DNA from: an uncultured Cohaesibacter sp.
GTDB taxonomy: Bacteria > Pseudomonadota > Alphaproteobacteria > Rhizobiales > Cohaesibacteraceae
NCBI RefSeq assembly: GCF_963676485.1
Contig: NZ_OY781114.1
Span: forward strand, 3,054,501 to 3,118,500
Reading direction: 5' to 3'
Length of the DNA: 64,000 bases
Shown here: piece after piece, positions 42,973 to 52,285 of the stretch
Position numbering within the stretch: position 1 is the stretch's first letter
Layout of the letters: each line of letters starts with the position of its first letter
Notes under the pieces: generated by a model
What the model was told of the DNA's origin: nothing
The model's input: the letters and a program-made list of their open reading frames with translations, nothing else
The model's database searches: none
Made by a program: the position numbers and the translations under genes

Positions 42973-43854
42973 ATGATTACGCTTACCAAAACTGCGGTTC
43001 GCGCGCTCGTTGTTGCTGGCGCCATGGCGGTTGGTTCCGTCGGGGCAATGGCATCGGGCGAAGGCGGCCACCATTATGAGAAACAGGACTGGACCTTTTC
43101 TGGCCCGTTCGGGAAATTTGACAAGGCACAGCTGCAGCGCGGCTTCCAGATCTATCGTGAAGTTTGCTCAAGCTGCCATTCCATGAATTATGTTGCTTTC
43201 CGCAACCTGGGGCAGGATGGTGCGCTTGGCTACACCAAAGATGAGGTCAAAGCGATTGCTGCGGAATATGATATTGAGGACGGCCCGGATTCGGAAGGGG
43301 ACATGTTCACCCGCCCGGGTAAGCCGTTTGATCATTTCCCGTCACCTTTTCCCAATGTGGAAGCGGCTGCGGCTGCCAATGGTGGTAAGGCTCCGCCTGA
43401 TCTCTCGCTGATCGCCAAGGCACGTGCTGCATCTGTCGGCCCTGATGTTGGTGTGGAAGTCTTCAATGACGTCCTGCGCCTGATCTGGCACCCGCTGACT
43501 GCCTATCAGGAATATGGTCCGGATTATATCTACGCTCTGCTGACCTCTTACGAGGAAACGCCTGAAGAACTGGAAGAAACCGTCGGGGACAAATATTATA
43601 ACCCCGCCTTCGGGTCTGGTGTCGCAATCGGTATGGCTCCGCCGCTTTCTGACGAATTGGTGGAATATACCGATGGAACTCCGATGACGACCGAACAATA
43701 TGCCAAGGACGTGGCGTCCTTCCTGATGTGGGCATCCGAGCCCAAGCTCGAAGTGCGCAAGCGGGTGGGTGTAAATGCTCTCATCTTCCTTGTCGTGTTC
43801 GCGTTCCTGATGTTCTTCACCAAACGCAAATTGTGGTCAAAAGTGAAGCACTGA
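42973..43854 (+). CDS. petC: Cytochrome c1
   Basis: 293 residues: a signal peptide (ALVVAGAMAVGSVGAMASG), the heme c site C-x-x-C-H in EVCSSCHSMN, the axial Met region GVAIGMAPPLSDELVEY and a C-terminal membrane anchor (ALIFLVVFAFLMFFTKRK). It hands electrons to soluble cytochrome c. Last gene of petABC, followed by a strong terminator. Confidence 0.96.
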   Translation: MITLTKTAVRALVVAGAMAVGSVGAMASGEGGHHYEKQDWTFSGPFGKFDKAQLQRGFQIYREVCSSCHSMNYVAFRNLGQDGALGYTKDEVKAIAAEYDIEDGPDSEGDMFTRPGKPFDHFPSPFPNVEAAAAANGGKAPPDLSLIAKARAASVGPDVGVEVFNDVLRLIWHPLTAYQEYGPDYIYALLTSYEETPEELEETVGDKYYNPAFGSGVAIGMAPPLSDELVEYTDGTPMTTEQYAKDVASFLMWASEPKLEVRKRVGVNALIFLVVFAFLMFFTKRKLWSKVKH

Positions 43855-43886
43855 CTGCGCTGCGTATGGATGGATAGTCAAATCAA

Positions 43887-43911
43887 GGGCCCCTTTTCGG
43901 GGCCCTTTTTT
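43887..43911 (+). terminator. Terminator of the petABC operon
   Basis: GGGCCCC/GGGGCCC around a T-rich loop, with T6 after the stem. Confidence 0.9.
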
Positions 43912-44105
43912 ATGGTCATATTGGTATGGTCGGTTGCTGCTGGCGAGCCACACGGCTTCATTCCATCCATGGTGCAAGGGATGTTTTTTCCATGTCACAG
44001 AGAGGTGGGATGCTACAAACGTGTAAAGGAAAAATAAGCCAGCGCCTTGTAGTTTATATTAAATACTATATATGAAAGTATAAAATTAGGTTCTAGCGAG
44101 GCGAT

Positions 44106-45161
44106 ATGCAAACAAAAACCGGGAATGGACGCAATAGCAACAAAAGCGGGCGAGTATCCCTTGCCATGGTTGCTGCGGATGCTGGGGTTTCTATTGCAAC
44201 AGCCTCCAGAATTATCAATGGTATCACCAATAAAGCTTCAAAAGAGACCATAGCGCGCGTTCTGGCATCTGTAGAGGCTCTTCATTATCGTCCTGCGAGC
44301 ATTGGGCGCGCCCTGCGGTGTCAGGAAAGCCGTATTGTTGGTCTTCTGGCCGCCGCCTTTGAAAATCCGACAATGGCGTCAATCGCTGCGTCGATCGAGA
44401 AAGCGCTGCGGGATGAAGGCTATGTGATGTCCCTTTGTGACACGTATGAACGCGCCGATGTGCAGGATGAGTATCTGCTTGAGATGCAGTCCCAGCTGGC
44501 GCGGGCGGTCATTATTGTTGGTGCCGTGAGCAGCCCCGTTCTCGATCGCATGCGCGAGAGCGGACCTCCGATGCTGTTTGTCAATCGGCCTGATCCGAAT
44601 GATCGCAACAGCCCCTATCTTGGGATCGATAATTACCAGACTGGCCGGGATGTTGGCGATCTGTTGATTGAGCGTGGCATTCGTAGGGTTGCGCTTATTC
44701 ATGGGTCGCTTGACGGAACGGCCGCGACTTATCGTCGTCAAGGCGTTCTGGACAGGCTGGCTGAAGTGGGGATTGGTGAGAGGGACGTCCTGCATGCCCA
44801 TCGTGAGGGTCTCAACCATCTGGAAGTCGGTTATGCTGCGATGGCGCAGATTTTGGAGCGCGACGACCCGCCACGTGTCATTCTCTGCATGAGCGATATT
44901 CTGGCCTATGGCGCCTACCGGCTAATTACCGAGCGCGGGATGGACCCGGTTCGGGATTTCGGGTTCATTGGTTTTGATGCCTGCCCGCTTAATCCATGGA
45001 TTGCAGGATGGCTGAATTCCATTGGTGTGTCGGCAGAGCATTACGGGCGCAGCAGTGTTGCGGCTTTGAATGCGATCTGGAATGGAACAGAATCCCCTTC
45101 GCCCTTTTATCTCCCCCATTCCTTGCGTCTGAGCGGCTCGCCTCTTCCCGGCGAAAAATGA
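44106..45161 (+). CDS. LacI-family transcriptional regulator
   Basis: 351 residues. The helix-turn-helix is SLAMVAADAGVSIATASRII followed by the hinge helix (YRPASIGRALR). The periplasmic-binding-like core has VGLLAAAFENP, ILCMSDILAYGAYR and GFIGFDACPL. It would bind a sugar-like ligand and repress catabolic genes, none of which adjoin it here, so the target is unknown. A second start or a shorter N-terminus is unlikely. Confidence 0.88.
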   Translation: MQTKTGNGRNSNKSGRVSLAMVAADAGVSIATASRIINGITNKASKETIARVLASVEALHYRPASIGRALRCQESRIVGLLAAAFENPTMASIAASIEKALRDEGYVMSLCDTYERADVQDEYLLEMQSQLARAVIIVGAVSSPVLDRMRESGPPMLFVNRPDPNDRNSPYLGIDNYQTGRDVGDLLIERGIRRVALIHGSLDGTAATYRRQGVLDRLAEVGIGERDVLHAHREGLNHLEVGYAAMAQILERDDPPRVILCMSDILAYGAYRLITERGMDPVRDFGFIGFDACPLNPWIAGWLNSIGVSAEHYGRSSVAALNAIWNGTESPSPFYLPHSLRLSGSPLPGEK

Positions 45162-45465
45162 CGCAGTGTACTCCCTGCAGATACGCCTTTTGGGGCGGGT
45201 AGATAGTTCATATTGCCCAAAAGACCTTTGATCGACATGATGGTTCGTGCAAGCGCTGCTGGCTTTCTCCCTTTGGATTTGCAGCTGTGGCTGCCTGCGC
45301 TCTTTTGTGAGGGATAGGGCGCACTTTTTGAATTGCCTTGGTCGGCTTTCTTGTCCATATCTAGGGGCAGGGCAGGTCCAGCGTTGGGATGCCGATAAAG
45401 AGTACCACTGCGCCCAACAGGAAGCCGGTGCTTATCTAAGAATTACAAGAAGCGGAGCCTAGCGA
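45162..45465. other. Intergenic region before apt
   Basis: About 300 bases with no frame or structure I can support; it probably contains the apt promoter. Confidence 0.3.
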
Positions 45466-46011
45466 ATGCAAAGCAGCGAGAACCTAGATCTCAAGAGCCT
45501 CATCCGATCCATTCCGGATTATCCCAAGCGAGGCATCATCTTCAGAGATATTACCAGCCTCATTTCCCATGCTGAGGGTTTCAAGCAATCCATTCGCGCT
45601 CTGTCTGAGCCATATCGGAATAAAGGTATCCAGAAGATTGTTGGCATCGAAGCGCGCGGCTTCATCTTCGGTGGTGCCATGGCGGACTATTTGGGCGTTG
45701 GTTTCGTGCCGATCCGCAAACAGGGTAAATTGCCCGGCAAGGTGGTCGCTCAGGATTATTCTCTTGAATATGGCACGGACCGGATCGAGATGCATGATGA
45801 TGCCATTGCGGATGGTGAGAAGGTGCTTCTCGTTGATGATCTGATTGCGACCGGTGGTACGGCGGTCGCGGCTATCGAGCTTTTGCAAAGCGTAGGCGGT
45901 AATGTTGAAGGGGCTGCCTTTGTGATTGATCTTCCTGATCTTGGTGGCACTGCGCTGCTCAAAGAGCGTGGCATCGATGTGCATACATTGGTGTCTTTCG
46001 AAGGGCTCTGA
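45466..46011 (+). CDS. apt: Adenine phosphoribosyltransferase
   Basis: 181 residues, full length. [39 protein letters not shown], and the PRPP loop [20 protein letters not shown] are diagnostic. It salvages adenine to AMP with PRPP, the product of prs coded further on. Confidence 0.96.
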   Translation: MQSSENLDLKSLIRSIPDYPKRGIIFRDITSLISHAEGFKQSIRALSEPYRNKGIQKIVGIEARGFIFGGAMADYLGVGFVPIRKQGKLPGKVVAQDYSLEYGTDRIEMHDDAIADGEKVLLVDDLIATGGTAVAAIELLQSVGGNVEGAAFVIDLPDLGGTALLKERGIDVHTLVSFEGL

Positions 46012-46072
46012 GGATTTTTGCATGCACGAAGGCCATTGCCTGCCGATGTGACTTAAGATCGCATGTACGTGT

Positions 46073-46087
46073 TTCACCTAGGGTGAA
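46073..46087. promoter_or_regulatory. Palindrome TTCACC-TAG-GGTGAA
   Basis: Perfect 6-bp arms around three bases, 49 bp before the start of the DUF2892 gene. It looks like an operator, but the regulator is unknown. Confidence 0.35.
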
Positions 46088-46135
46088 TGCTTATATGGGA
46101 GTAAGATGCAACCATTGCTATATAGGAGTTAGATC

Positions 46136-46339
46136 ATGACAGTAAATGTTGGAAAGCTCGATCGGGTCATTCGCGTGATCGTGGGGGTTGTCTTGCTTGC
46201 AATCGTCTTCATCGGGCCGCAGACCCTTTGGGGATTGCTGGGTATCATTCCGCTGGCTACCGGTTTGTTCCGCTTCTGCCCGCTCTATACCCTAATCGGT
46301 TTTAATAGCTGCCCGGCATCGGAAAAGACCGACGCCTGA
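46136..46339 (+). CDS. DUF2892 small membrane protein
   Basis: 67 residues. N-x-G-x-L-D-R-x-I-R at the start, two membrane segments (VIVGVVLLAIVFIGP; WGLLGIIPLATGLFRFCPLY) and the C-P-x-Y-x-x-x-G-x-x-x-C ending are typical of DUF2892 (the YgaP membrane part). These often work with rhodanese-type sulfur proteins; here it stands alone. Confidence 0.88.
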   Translation: MTVNVGKLDRVIRVIVGVVLLAIVFIGPQTLWGLLGIIPLATGLFRFCPLYTLIGFNSCPASEKTDA

Positions 46340-46405
46340 GCCAAGAGGACAGGTTTCGCCGACCGGATCGCGCTCTCGCTATCCGGCCTCTTTGGTTGAT
46401 ATGAA

Positions 46406-46442
46406 AACGCCCGCCCCGGATCGCTGGTCCGGAGTGGGCGTT
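46406..46442. terminator. Terminator between the convergent DUF2892 and efflux genes
   Basis: AACGCCC pairs with GGGCGTT, with further pairing of CCGGA and TCCGG inside, and T-rich sequence after it on the plus strand and A4 before it for the minus strand. Confidence 0.8.
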
Positions 46443-46493
46443 TGTTTTGGGGCCGCCAGCCTGATGTTTCACGGAGCGGTGGGCGGCGCGCGC

Positions 46494-48011
46494 TTAATGC
46501 TCCACAATATTGGCGCGCGGGGCTAGCCAAGGCAAAAGGGCGGCAAACACAAACACAATGGCGATGATGCCGAACATTTCCAGCGTCGAGAGCAAAACGC
46601 TCTGATGATAGATCGTGTAGCTGAGGCTACCTACGGCCGCATCATGGGACATGCCGTTCTGCATCATGTCATTGATGACCCGATCAGTGTTGGGCATCAT
46701 GTTGACAAGCTCATTTTGCTTGACGCGTGCGGTGTTCTGCCATTGGGTCTGCACCAGTGAGGTCGCAAAGGCCCCTGCAAGCGTTCTCATGAAGTTGGAG
46801 AGCCCGGCAGCGTTGGCCTGCTCATGGGGCTCTACAGTGGCCAGAGCCAGCCCTGTGACGGGGACGAAAAACATCACCATGAATGGACCGGTGAACAGCG
46901 TTGGCCAGGCCATCTGCATGAAGGTCACATCGCCATTGAAGGTCGTGCGCCAGATCATCATCGCCCCAAGCCCCAGAAGGCCGGTGGAGAGGATGATGCG
47001 GGCATCAACCACCTCGACCACCTTGCCCACGATGGGGGCCGATATCATGGCCAGAATGCCCATGATGCCGGTGGCATATCCTGCCCAAGTGGCGGTATAG
47101 CCCATATTTTGCTGCAGCCACAAAGGCAGGATGACCACCGAGGCAAAGAAGGCGGCAAAGCCTCCGGCAAAGGTCACCGAAGCGGCGGTAAAGCCTCTGT
47201 GCCTGAAGATGCGCAGATCCACTATCGGGTTTTCATCGGTCAGCTCCCAGATCAGGAACGAGAGGAAGCCAATGACGGCTATGGCCGCCATGATGCAGAT
47301 TTCCGGCGAGGAGAACCAATCCTTGTCTCGGCCTTCTTCCAGCATGATTTCCAGTGCGCCAACCCAGATGATCAGGAGTCCCAGGCCGACGGCATCAATG
47401 CGCGCCTTGGTTTTCGGATCGGGCTGATGGCGCAGGAAGGCCCAGACGACGAGACCACCGATGATGGCCACAGGTACCTTGATATGGAAGATCCATTGCC
47501 AGCCATAGCTGTCGCAGATGATGCCACCCAGAATTGGTCCGGCAATCGGCCCGATAAGCGTTGTCATCGCCCAGAGCACAGACGCTGCCGTGGCTTTCTC
47601 CTTGGGGAAGATACGCATCAGAAGCATCTGGGAAAGCGGCATGATGGGGCCTCCAACGAGACCGAGCATGACACGCCCGAAGATGAGGGACGTCAGAGAG
47701 TTGGTCATGCCGCAATAAAGGGAGACCAAAGCAAAGGCAAAGAAGCAGAAAATGAAGGTTCGGGCCGCGCCGAACTTCATGGCCAGCCAACCCGTAAGAG
47801 GCACAGTGATGGCTTCTGCCACTGCATAGGAGGTGATGACCCATGTGCCTTGCGACATGGAGACACCCAAAGATCCGGCGATTGTGGGGACCGACACATT
47901 TGCAATCGTGCTGTCCAGCACGACAAGAAAGTTGCCAGTGCCGATTGCCAGAGCAGCAATCAAAAGGCTGGCCCCTGTCAGGGGCCGGCTTGTGCTGTCA
48001 TCATTTGTCAT
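46494..48011 (-). CDS. MFS multidrug transporter, DHA2 (EmrB) family
   Basis: 505 residues with about 14 membrane helices. GNFLVVLDSTIANVSVPTIA, GTWVITSYAVAEAITVPLTG, RVMLGLVGGPIMPLSQMLLM and the proton-coupled pattern are those of EmrB. With the HlyD-type protein coded 23 bp upstream and the NodT lipoprotein it would form a drug pump through both membranes. Last gene of a three-gene operon controlled by the divergent TetR regulator. Confidence 0.93.
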   Translation of the reverse strand: MTNDDSTSRPLTGASLLIAALAIGTGNFLVVLDSTIANVSVPTIAGSLGVSMSQGTWVITSYAVAEAITVPLTGWLAMKFGAARTFIFCFFAFALVSLYCGMTNSLTSLIFGRVMLGLVGGPIMPLSQMLLMRIFPKEKATAASVLWAMTTLIGPIAGPILGGIICDSYGWQWIFHIKVPVAIIGGLVVWAFLRHQPDPKTKARIDAVGLGLLIIWVGALEIMLEEGRDKDWFSSPEICIMAAIAVIGFLSFLIWELTDENPIVDLRIFRHRGFTAASVTFAGGFAAFFASVVILPLWLQQNMGYTATWAGYATGIMGILAMISAPIVGKVVEVVDARIILSTGLLGLGAMMIWRTTFNGDVTFMQMAWPTLFTGPFMVMFFVPVTGLALATVEPHEQANAAGLSNFMRTLAGAFATSLVQTQWQNTARVKQNELVNMMPNTDRVINDMMQNGMSHDAAVGSLSYTIYHQSVLLSTLEMFGIIAIVFVFAALLPWLAPRANIVEH

Positions 48012-48034
48012 CTTTTTGTGTCCTTTATGCCCGA

Positions 48035-49213
48035 TCAGTCAGCGACATGAATGTCGGCTTCCATGGACAGGCCCACTTCCAGCGGATGATCTTTCAGCTG
48101 TTGAGGATCAAGAGCAATGCGGACCGGCAGGCGCTGGACCACCTTGATCCAGTTGCCGGTGGCGTTCTGGGCCGGTACCGCGGAAAAGGCTGCACCTGTG
48201 CCCCCGGAAAAGCCCACAACGGTGCCTTCAAATGCGACATCGCTGCCATATAGGTCTGAGTGTAGGGTTACGGACTGGCCGGGTTTGACCTTGTCAAGCT
48301 GGACTTCCTTGAAGTTGGCATCGACATAAACCTCATCAAGCGGCACCACCACCATCAGGCGCATGCCCGGCTGAACGCGTTCACCCACCTGCACGCGACG
48401 CATGGACACAACACCATCGACCGGTGCGCGAATGATCGTGCGGGCAAGGTTGACTTGAGCCTGATCGCGCTGGGCCTTGGCGACCAATACTTGCGGATTG
48501 TTTTCCGCCGACGCACCCTCGATCATGGCGGCGTTGGCCATTTGCTGGCCCTTTGCTGCGTCCAGACCGGCACTTGCAGCGTCAAGGGCCGCTTGAGCGA
48601 CCCCAAGATTGGCTTCTGCATTCTTGAAAGCGGTCTCGGCCACGGTCAGTTCGTCACCAGAGACGGAGCCGTTCTCGACCAGTGTCTGGCGGCGTTCAAG
48701 GTCGATTTTGGCTTTGGCGAAATTGGCTTTGGCCATTTCATATTGAGCTTCAGCGCGCTTCTGGTCAGCCTTCCGGCCTTCGATCTGGGCAAGCAGGGTC
48801 TTGTCGGTGGCGTTCAGTGCCTTGACGGCACGCAGGGACTGCTGATAACCGGCCTCCGCCTGAGCCAGATGCAGCTGGGCGTCGGTATCATCCAACACCA
48901 CCAGAATATCACCCTTAGCGACATGTTCGGTATCGCTCACACGGACTTCCTTGACGGGAGCAGCAATCAGCGGCGTGATGCCTGCAATATCGGCTCCCAC
49001 ATAGGCGTTGTCGGTGATCGCATGCTTGGACGCATAGAGCGTGTCATAGGCGTAATAGGCGCCTGAAACTGCCGCAACAGCGACGAATAGGCCAAGAAAC
49101 AGCGGCCAGCGTTTGCTTTTCTTTTCAGGCATTTCCGTCTCGCGTTCCTCGTAGATCTTCTCGATCTTGTTTTCGAGTTTTATGTCCGTTGGGACTTTTT
49201 TCATGTCGCTCAC
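48035..49213 (-). CDS. HlyD/EmrA-type membrane fusion protein
   Basis: 392 residues: an N-terminal membrane anchor (RWPLFLGLFVAVAAVSGAYY), a biotinyl-lipoyl half (VKEVRVSDTEHVAKGDILVV), a long coiled-coil hairpin with Ala-rich helices, the second half (RTIIRAPVDGVVSMRRVQVG), and a beta-barrel (VDANFKEVQLDKVKPGQSVT). It joins the inner membrane pump to the outer membrane channel. Its start overlaps the stop of the outer membrane gene by four bases. Confidence 0.93.
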   Translation of the reverse strand: MSDMKKVPTDIKLENKIEKIYEERETEMPEKKSKRWPLFLGLFVAVAAVSGAYYAYDTLYASKHAITDNAYVGADIAGITPLIAAPVKEVRVSDTEHVAKGDILVVLDDTDAQLHLAQAEAGYQQSLRAVKALNATDKTLLAQIEGRKADQKRAEAQYEMAKANFAKAKIDLERRQTLVENGSVSGDELTVAETAFKNAEANLGVAQAALDAASAGLDAAKGQQMANAAMIEGASAENNPQVLVAKAQRDQAQVNLARTIIRAPVDGVVSMRRVQVGERVQPGMRLMVVVPLDEVYVDANFKEVQLDKVKPGQSVTLHSDLYGSDVAFEGTVVGFSGGTGAAFSAVPAQNATGNWIKVVQRLPVRIALDPQQLKDHPLEVGLSMEADIHVAD

Positions 49214-50655
49214 TTGGTTTTCTCCATGTCACGAAAGCCTCCACCAAGAGCTCGGACTAGCTGTATATCGAGCGCAAAACTGCGCGCTCTCAGAGCTGCC
49301 GCGGCACCGCGGGCGCCAATCATGGCGTCTTCGGCGGCTAGGACTTCAAGATAAGTTGCAAGTCCGCCTTCATAGCGGTTCTTGACAATGTCATAGGCAT
49401 TCTGCGCCGCTTTCACGGCATTTCGGGTTGCCCTCAGGCGCACTGAAAGCTGGCGTTTGCTAACCACCGCGTCTGCTACATCTTTCAGCGCTCTGACGAG
49501 TGTCCGATCATAGGTTGCGACCGCCATTTCCTGACTGGCCTTGGATCTCATGAAGCCTGATCGCAGGCGCCCGCCATCCAGAATGGGGAGGGTAACGGCA
49601 GGGCCTATGGAGCCAAGGGTAGCGTCGCTGGCGTGTAGCATATCCAGTCCGAGCGCCTGCCGGCCAATCATGGCCGTAAGGTTGACGTTCGGGTAGAAGG
49701 AGGCTTTGGCCTCATCCACGCGTTCAACGGCTGCTTCCGCTCTCAACCGTGCAGCAACGATATCCGGACGGCGTCCCAGCAGGTCCAGCGGCAACTGGTT
49801 TGGGAGCCCATAATAATGGCCGCCGTTGACCCTTGGGCGTTTGATGGATAAACCGCGATCCGGCCCCTTGCCCAAAAGGGCTGCCATCTGGTTCTTGGCC
49901 AGAGCGATATTCTCGTCAATGGCAGCGAGGCGGGCAATCGTGCTTTGCTGGTTGGATTTGGCTCTTTCGAGAGCGCTTTCATTTTCGAGCTGCTGGTTGA
50001 AGCGGGACTGCATCAGCTTGAGGCTATCGTTGCGGACGCGCAAGGCGCTGGCGGCCGCATCGCGGCTGGCATAGAGCGCCGCCAACTGGGCATAGGTCTG
50101 AGCGATGCCGGAGGACACGGCAAGGCGTGCGGCAGCCGCTTCGGCCTCTGCGGCCTGCTGTTCGCCTTTGGCTGCGGCCAGCGCTGCGCGGTTCTTACCC
50201 CAGAAGTCGATTTCCCAGTTCAGGTTGAGCGTTGCGATACCAGCATCATTCCAGCCTTGGGGCACGAATGCTTTGTCCATCAGGTAGTGGTAGCTCTGAC
50301 GTTCTTGATCAAGGGAAGCCTGTGCGCCGACATTTGGCAACAGGCTGGCTCGAGACATGCCTGTTGCAGCCTTGGCCAGCTTCAGGCGGGCCTGGGCAAG
50401 GCGCATGTCGTTGGCCTCTGAGAGACCTTCCTTCATCAACTGGTTGAGCTGTTTGTCTTTATAGGCTTCCCACCAATGGTCTGACGGCCATTGTGCCGCA
50501 GTTGAAAGGAGGGACTTCCCCGTCTCATAGGTTCCAACCGGTTTCATTTCGGCGAGCGGAGTGTCTTTTGGCGGAATGGCGCAGCCAGCCAAAAGACAGA
50601 GGAGGCTTAGGGCCATAGTTGTGGCGCGACGATGGTTCAAAGTGACATGCGACAT
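49210..50655 (-). CDS. Outer membrane efflux lipoprotein, NodT/OprM family
   Basis: 481 residues with a lipoprotein signal (MALSLLCLLAGC, lipid Cys at about 25). DHWWEAYKDKQLNQLMKEGL, NLNWEIDFWGKNRAALAAAK, LLGRRPDIVAARLRAEAAVE and the duplicated helical barrel are the NodT signature. It forms the trimeric channel of the pump. First gene of the operon, with two GTAC-centred palindromes in its promoter region. Confidence 0.94.
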   Translation of the reverse strand: MSHVTLNHRRATTMALSLLCLLAGCAIPPKDTPLAEMKPVGTYETGKSLLSTAAQWPSDHWWEAYKDKQLNQLMKEGLSEANDMRLAQARLKLAKAATGMSRASLLPNVGAQASLDQERQSYHYLMDKAFVPQGWNDAGIATLNLNWEIDFWGKNRAALAAAKGEQQAAEAEAAAARLAVSSGIAQTYAQLAALYASRDAAASALRVRNDSLKLMQSRFNQQLENESALERAKSNQQSTIARLAAIDENIALAKNQMAALLGKGPDRGLSIKRPRVNGGHYYGLPNQLPLDLLGRRPDIVAARLRAEAAVERVDEAKASFYPNVNLTAMIGRQALGLDMLHASDATLGSIGPAVTLPILDGGRLRSGFMRSKASQEMAVATYDRTLVRALKDVADAVVSKRQLSVRLRATRNAVKAAQNAYDIVKNRYEGGLATYLEVLAAEDAMIGARGAAAALRARSFALDIQLVRALGGGFRDMEKTK

Positions 50656-50694
50656 GGTTGGGAAGTCCAGATTGGGTTTAAACGGATATAAAAC

Positions 50695-50755
50695 CGTACA
50701 GTACGTTTTAGTTATATTCTTCTCTTGCCTTCGTCAAGTCACAACAGTACTGTTG
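50695..50755. promoter_or_regulatory. Two palindromes in the efflux/TetR intergenic region
   Basis: CGTAC-A-GTACG (50695-50705, with outer AAA/TTT) and the perfect 14-mer CAACAGTACTGTTG (50742-50755) share the GTAC/CAGTAC core. A further ACTGT-N5-ACAGT lies just right of the second. They are placed to block both divergent promoters, as TetR-family operators do. Confidence 0.65.
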
Positions 50756-50779
50756 AGTACAGTTATGAAAGGGTGTCGC

Positions 50780-51382
50780 ATGCGCGTTAAGACAGATGAG
50801 AAAAGGCTTGAAATTCTGCAGGTTGCGGCCAAAGTGTTTGCCCAGAATGGCTATCATGGGGCCAGCATGTCTGCGATTTCAGCAGAGCTGGGAGGCTCAA
50901 AAGCCACGCTTTATGGTTACTACCGATCTAAGGAAGAACTGTTTGCGGCTGTGCTGATGCGGTCCCTCGATGACAAGGGAGTCGCTGTCTTCGAAATTCT
51001 GGAGGATCGGGACAATGAGGATCTCGCCGGGCAGCTTAAAAGCTTCGGGCGCGATTATCTGAATTTCATCACCGATCAGGAAACCCTTGCCCTGTTTCGT
51101 AGTGCCGTGTCCGAGGATTTTGAAGGCAAGTTATCTCAAGAGCTCTATAAAAATGGCCAAGGGAGAGGCTGGGGCGAAATGGAAGATTTTATGGCTGCCA
51201 AGATGGAGCAGGGAATCATCTCCGGGCCGTCAGCCAAAATTGTCAGCTTGCATTTAAAGGGCCTGCTTGAAAGCGGGGTCGCTGAACCGATCATGTATCG
51301 GTGTCCACCGCATCTTGACTTTGACATCGCGGTTGACGCTGCTGTGGATGCGTTCATGAAAGCCTATGGCAGAGCGGATTGA
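50780..51382 (+). CDS. TetR-family repressor of the efflux operon
   Basis: 200 residues from ATG 50780 (AAAGGG six bases upstream). RLEILQVAAKVFAQNGYHGA, MSAISAELGGSKATLYGYYR and KEELFAAVLMRSL are the TetR helix-turn-helix. The C-terminal part (about 75-195) fits the AefR-like type ligand domain with F-G-x-x-Y-L. It is divergent from the efflux operon with shared operators, so it very probably represses it until a drug or bile-like ligand binds. Confidence 0.9.
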   Translation: MRVKTDEKRLEILQVAAKVFAQNGYHGASMSAISAELGGSKATLYGYYRSKEELFAAVLMRSLDDKGVAVFEILEDRDNEDLAGQLKSFGRDYLNFITDQETLALFRSAVSEDFEGKLSQELYKNGQGRGWGEMEDFMAAKMEQGIISGPSAKIVSLHLKGLLESGVAEPIMYRCPPHLDFDIAVDAAVDAFMKAYGRAD

Positions 51383-51637
51383 AGGGGCGTTGCTGAGCGA
51401 TGGAGGACGCGAAGTGACCAAGGAGGCTCTCAGTCCACGCATGCCTGCAGATAGCGGCTCCCTTAAATGATGAATTCTTTTCATTTAAACCATGGTTACA
51501 GAGGAACTTCTTGGGGTTTGAACCGTTGGTTTGATGACACCATTTTAAAGAAAACAACAAGGGAAACGGCGGAAGGGTTGTTCAAACCAGATCCAGCCAG
51601 TTTCCTTCTTTGATTTCATCATTTTAAGGAGAATCCA

Positions 51638-52201
51638 ATGAGAGATAGCTATGATATTGCAGTCATCGTGGGCAGTTTGAGAAAAGACTCTATCAACCGC
51701 AAAATCGCCAATGCGCTCGTTAATCTGGCCCCGGACAGTTTGTCGTTCCGATTTGTGGAAGTTGGAGCTCTGCCTTTCTATAACCCAGACTTGGATGACG
51801 AAAACGCGCCAGAAGCATGGAAATCTTTCCGTGCGTCTTTGGCGCCTGCCGATGGCGTTCTGTTTGTCACTCCGGAATATAACCGCTCCGTGCCGGCTGC
51901 TTTGAAGAATGCGCTTGATGTGGGGTCTCGCCCGGCGGGTGAAAGTTCCTGGTCCGGCAAGCCTGCGGGTATCGTGTCGGGGTCTCTGGGCGGTATAGGC
52001 GGCTTTGGCGCCAACCATCATCTGCGTCAGTCTCTGACTTTCCTTGATATGCCTGCCATGCAGCAGCCCGAAGCCTATATCGGTGGGTTTGGCGACCTGT
52101 TTGACGACGATGATCAGATCACAAATGATGGCACGCGCGACTTCCTCAAACAGTTTGCTGCGGCCTTTGCTGATTGGGTCAAGCTGCATGCCAAACAGTA
52201 A
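51638..52201 (+). CDS. NADPH-dependent FMN reductase
   Basis: 187 residues. The flavodoxin-like fold has the FMN loop VGSLRKDSINRKIANAL, VLFVTPEYNRSVPAALKNAL and GKPAGIVSGSLGGIGG. Such enzymes (ChrR/YieF/Azo types) reduce flavins, quinones or chromate with NADPH. It is preceded by AAGGAG and followed by a bidirectional terminator. Confidence 0.9.
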   Translation: MRDSYDIAVIVGSLRKDSINRKIANALVNLAPDSLSFRFVEVGALPFYNPDLDDENAPEAWKSFRASLAPADGVLFVTPEYNRSVPAALKNALDVGSRPAGESSWSGKPAGIVSGSLGGIGGFGANHHLRQSLTFLDMPAMQQPEAYIGGFGDLFDDDDQITNDGTRDFLKQFAAAFADWVKLHAKQ

Positions 52202-52240
52202 AAGGCTGCGATGGCGGCGCGCTCCGTAGATCAAAAAAAA

Positions 52241-52267
52241 GCCTGTCCGCATTGGACAGGCTTTTTT
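52241..52267. terminator. Bidirectional terminator between FMN reductase and ychF
   Basis: GCCTGTCC/GGACAGGC with loop GCATT, A8 on the left and T6 on the right, so it serves both convergent genes. Confidence 0.92.
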
Positions 52268-52285
52268 GTGTGAAAGTGAAGTGCC

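Noticed and set aside
46824-48050. 408-codon plus-strand frame opposite the MFS transporter
   Set aside because: Translation is Gly/His/Asp-rich without domains and antisense to an intact membrane transporter gene.
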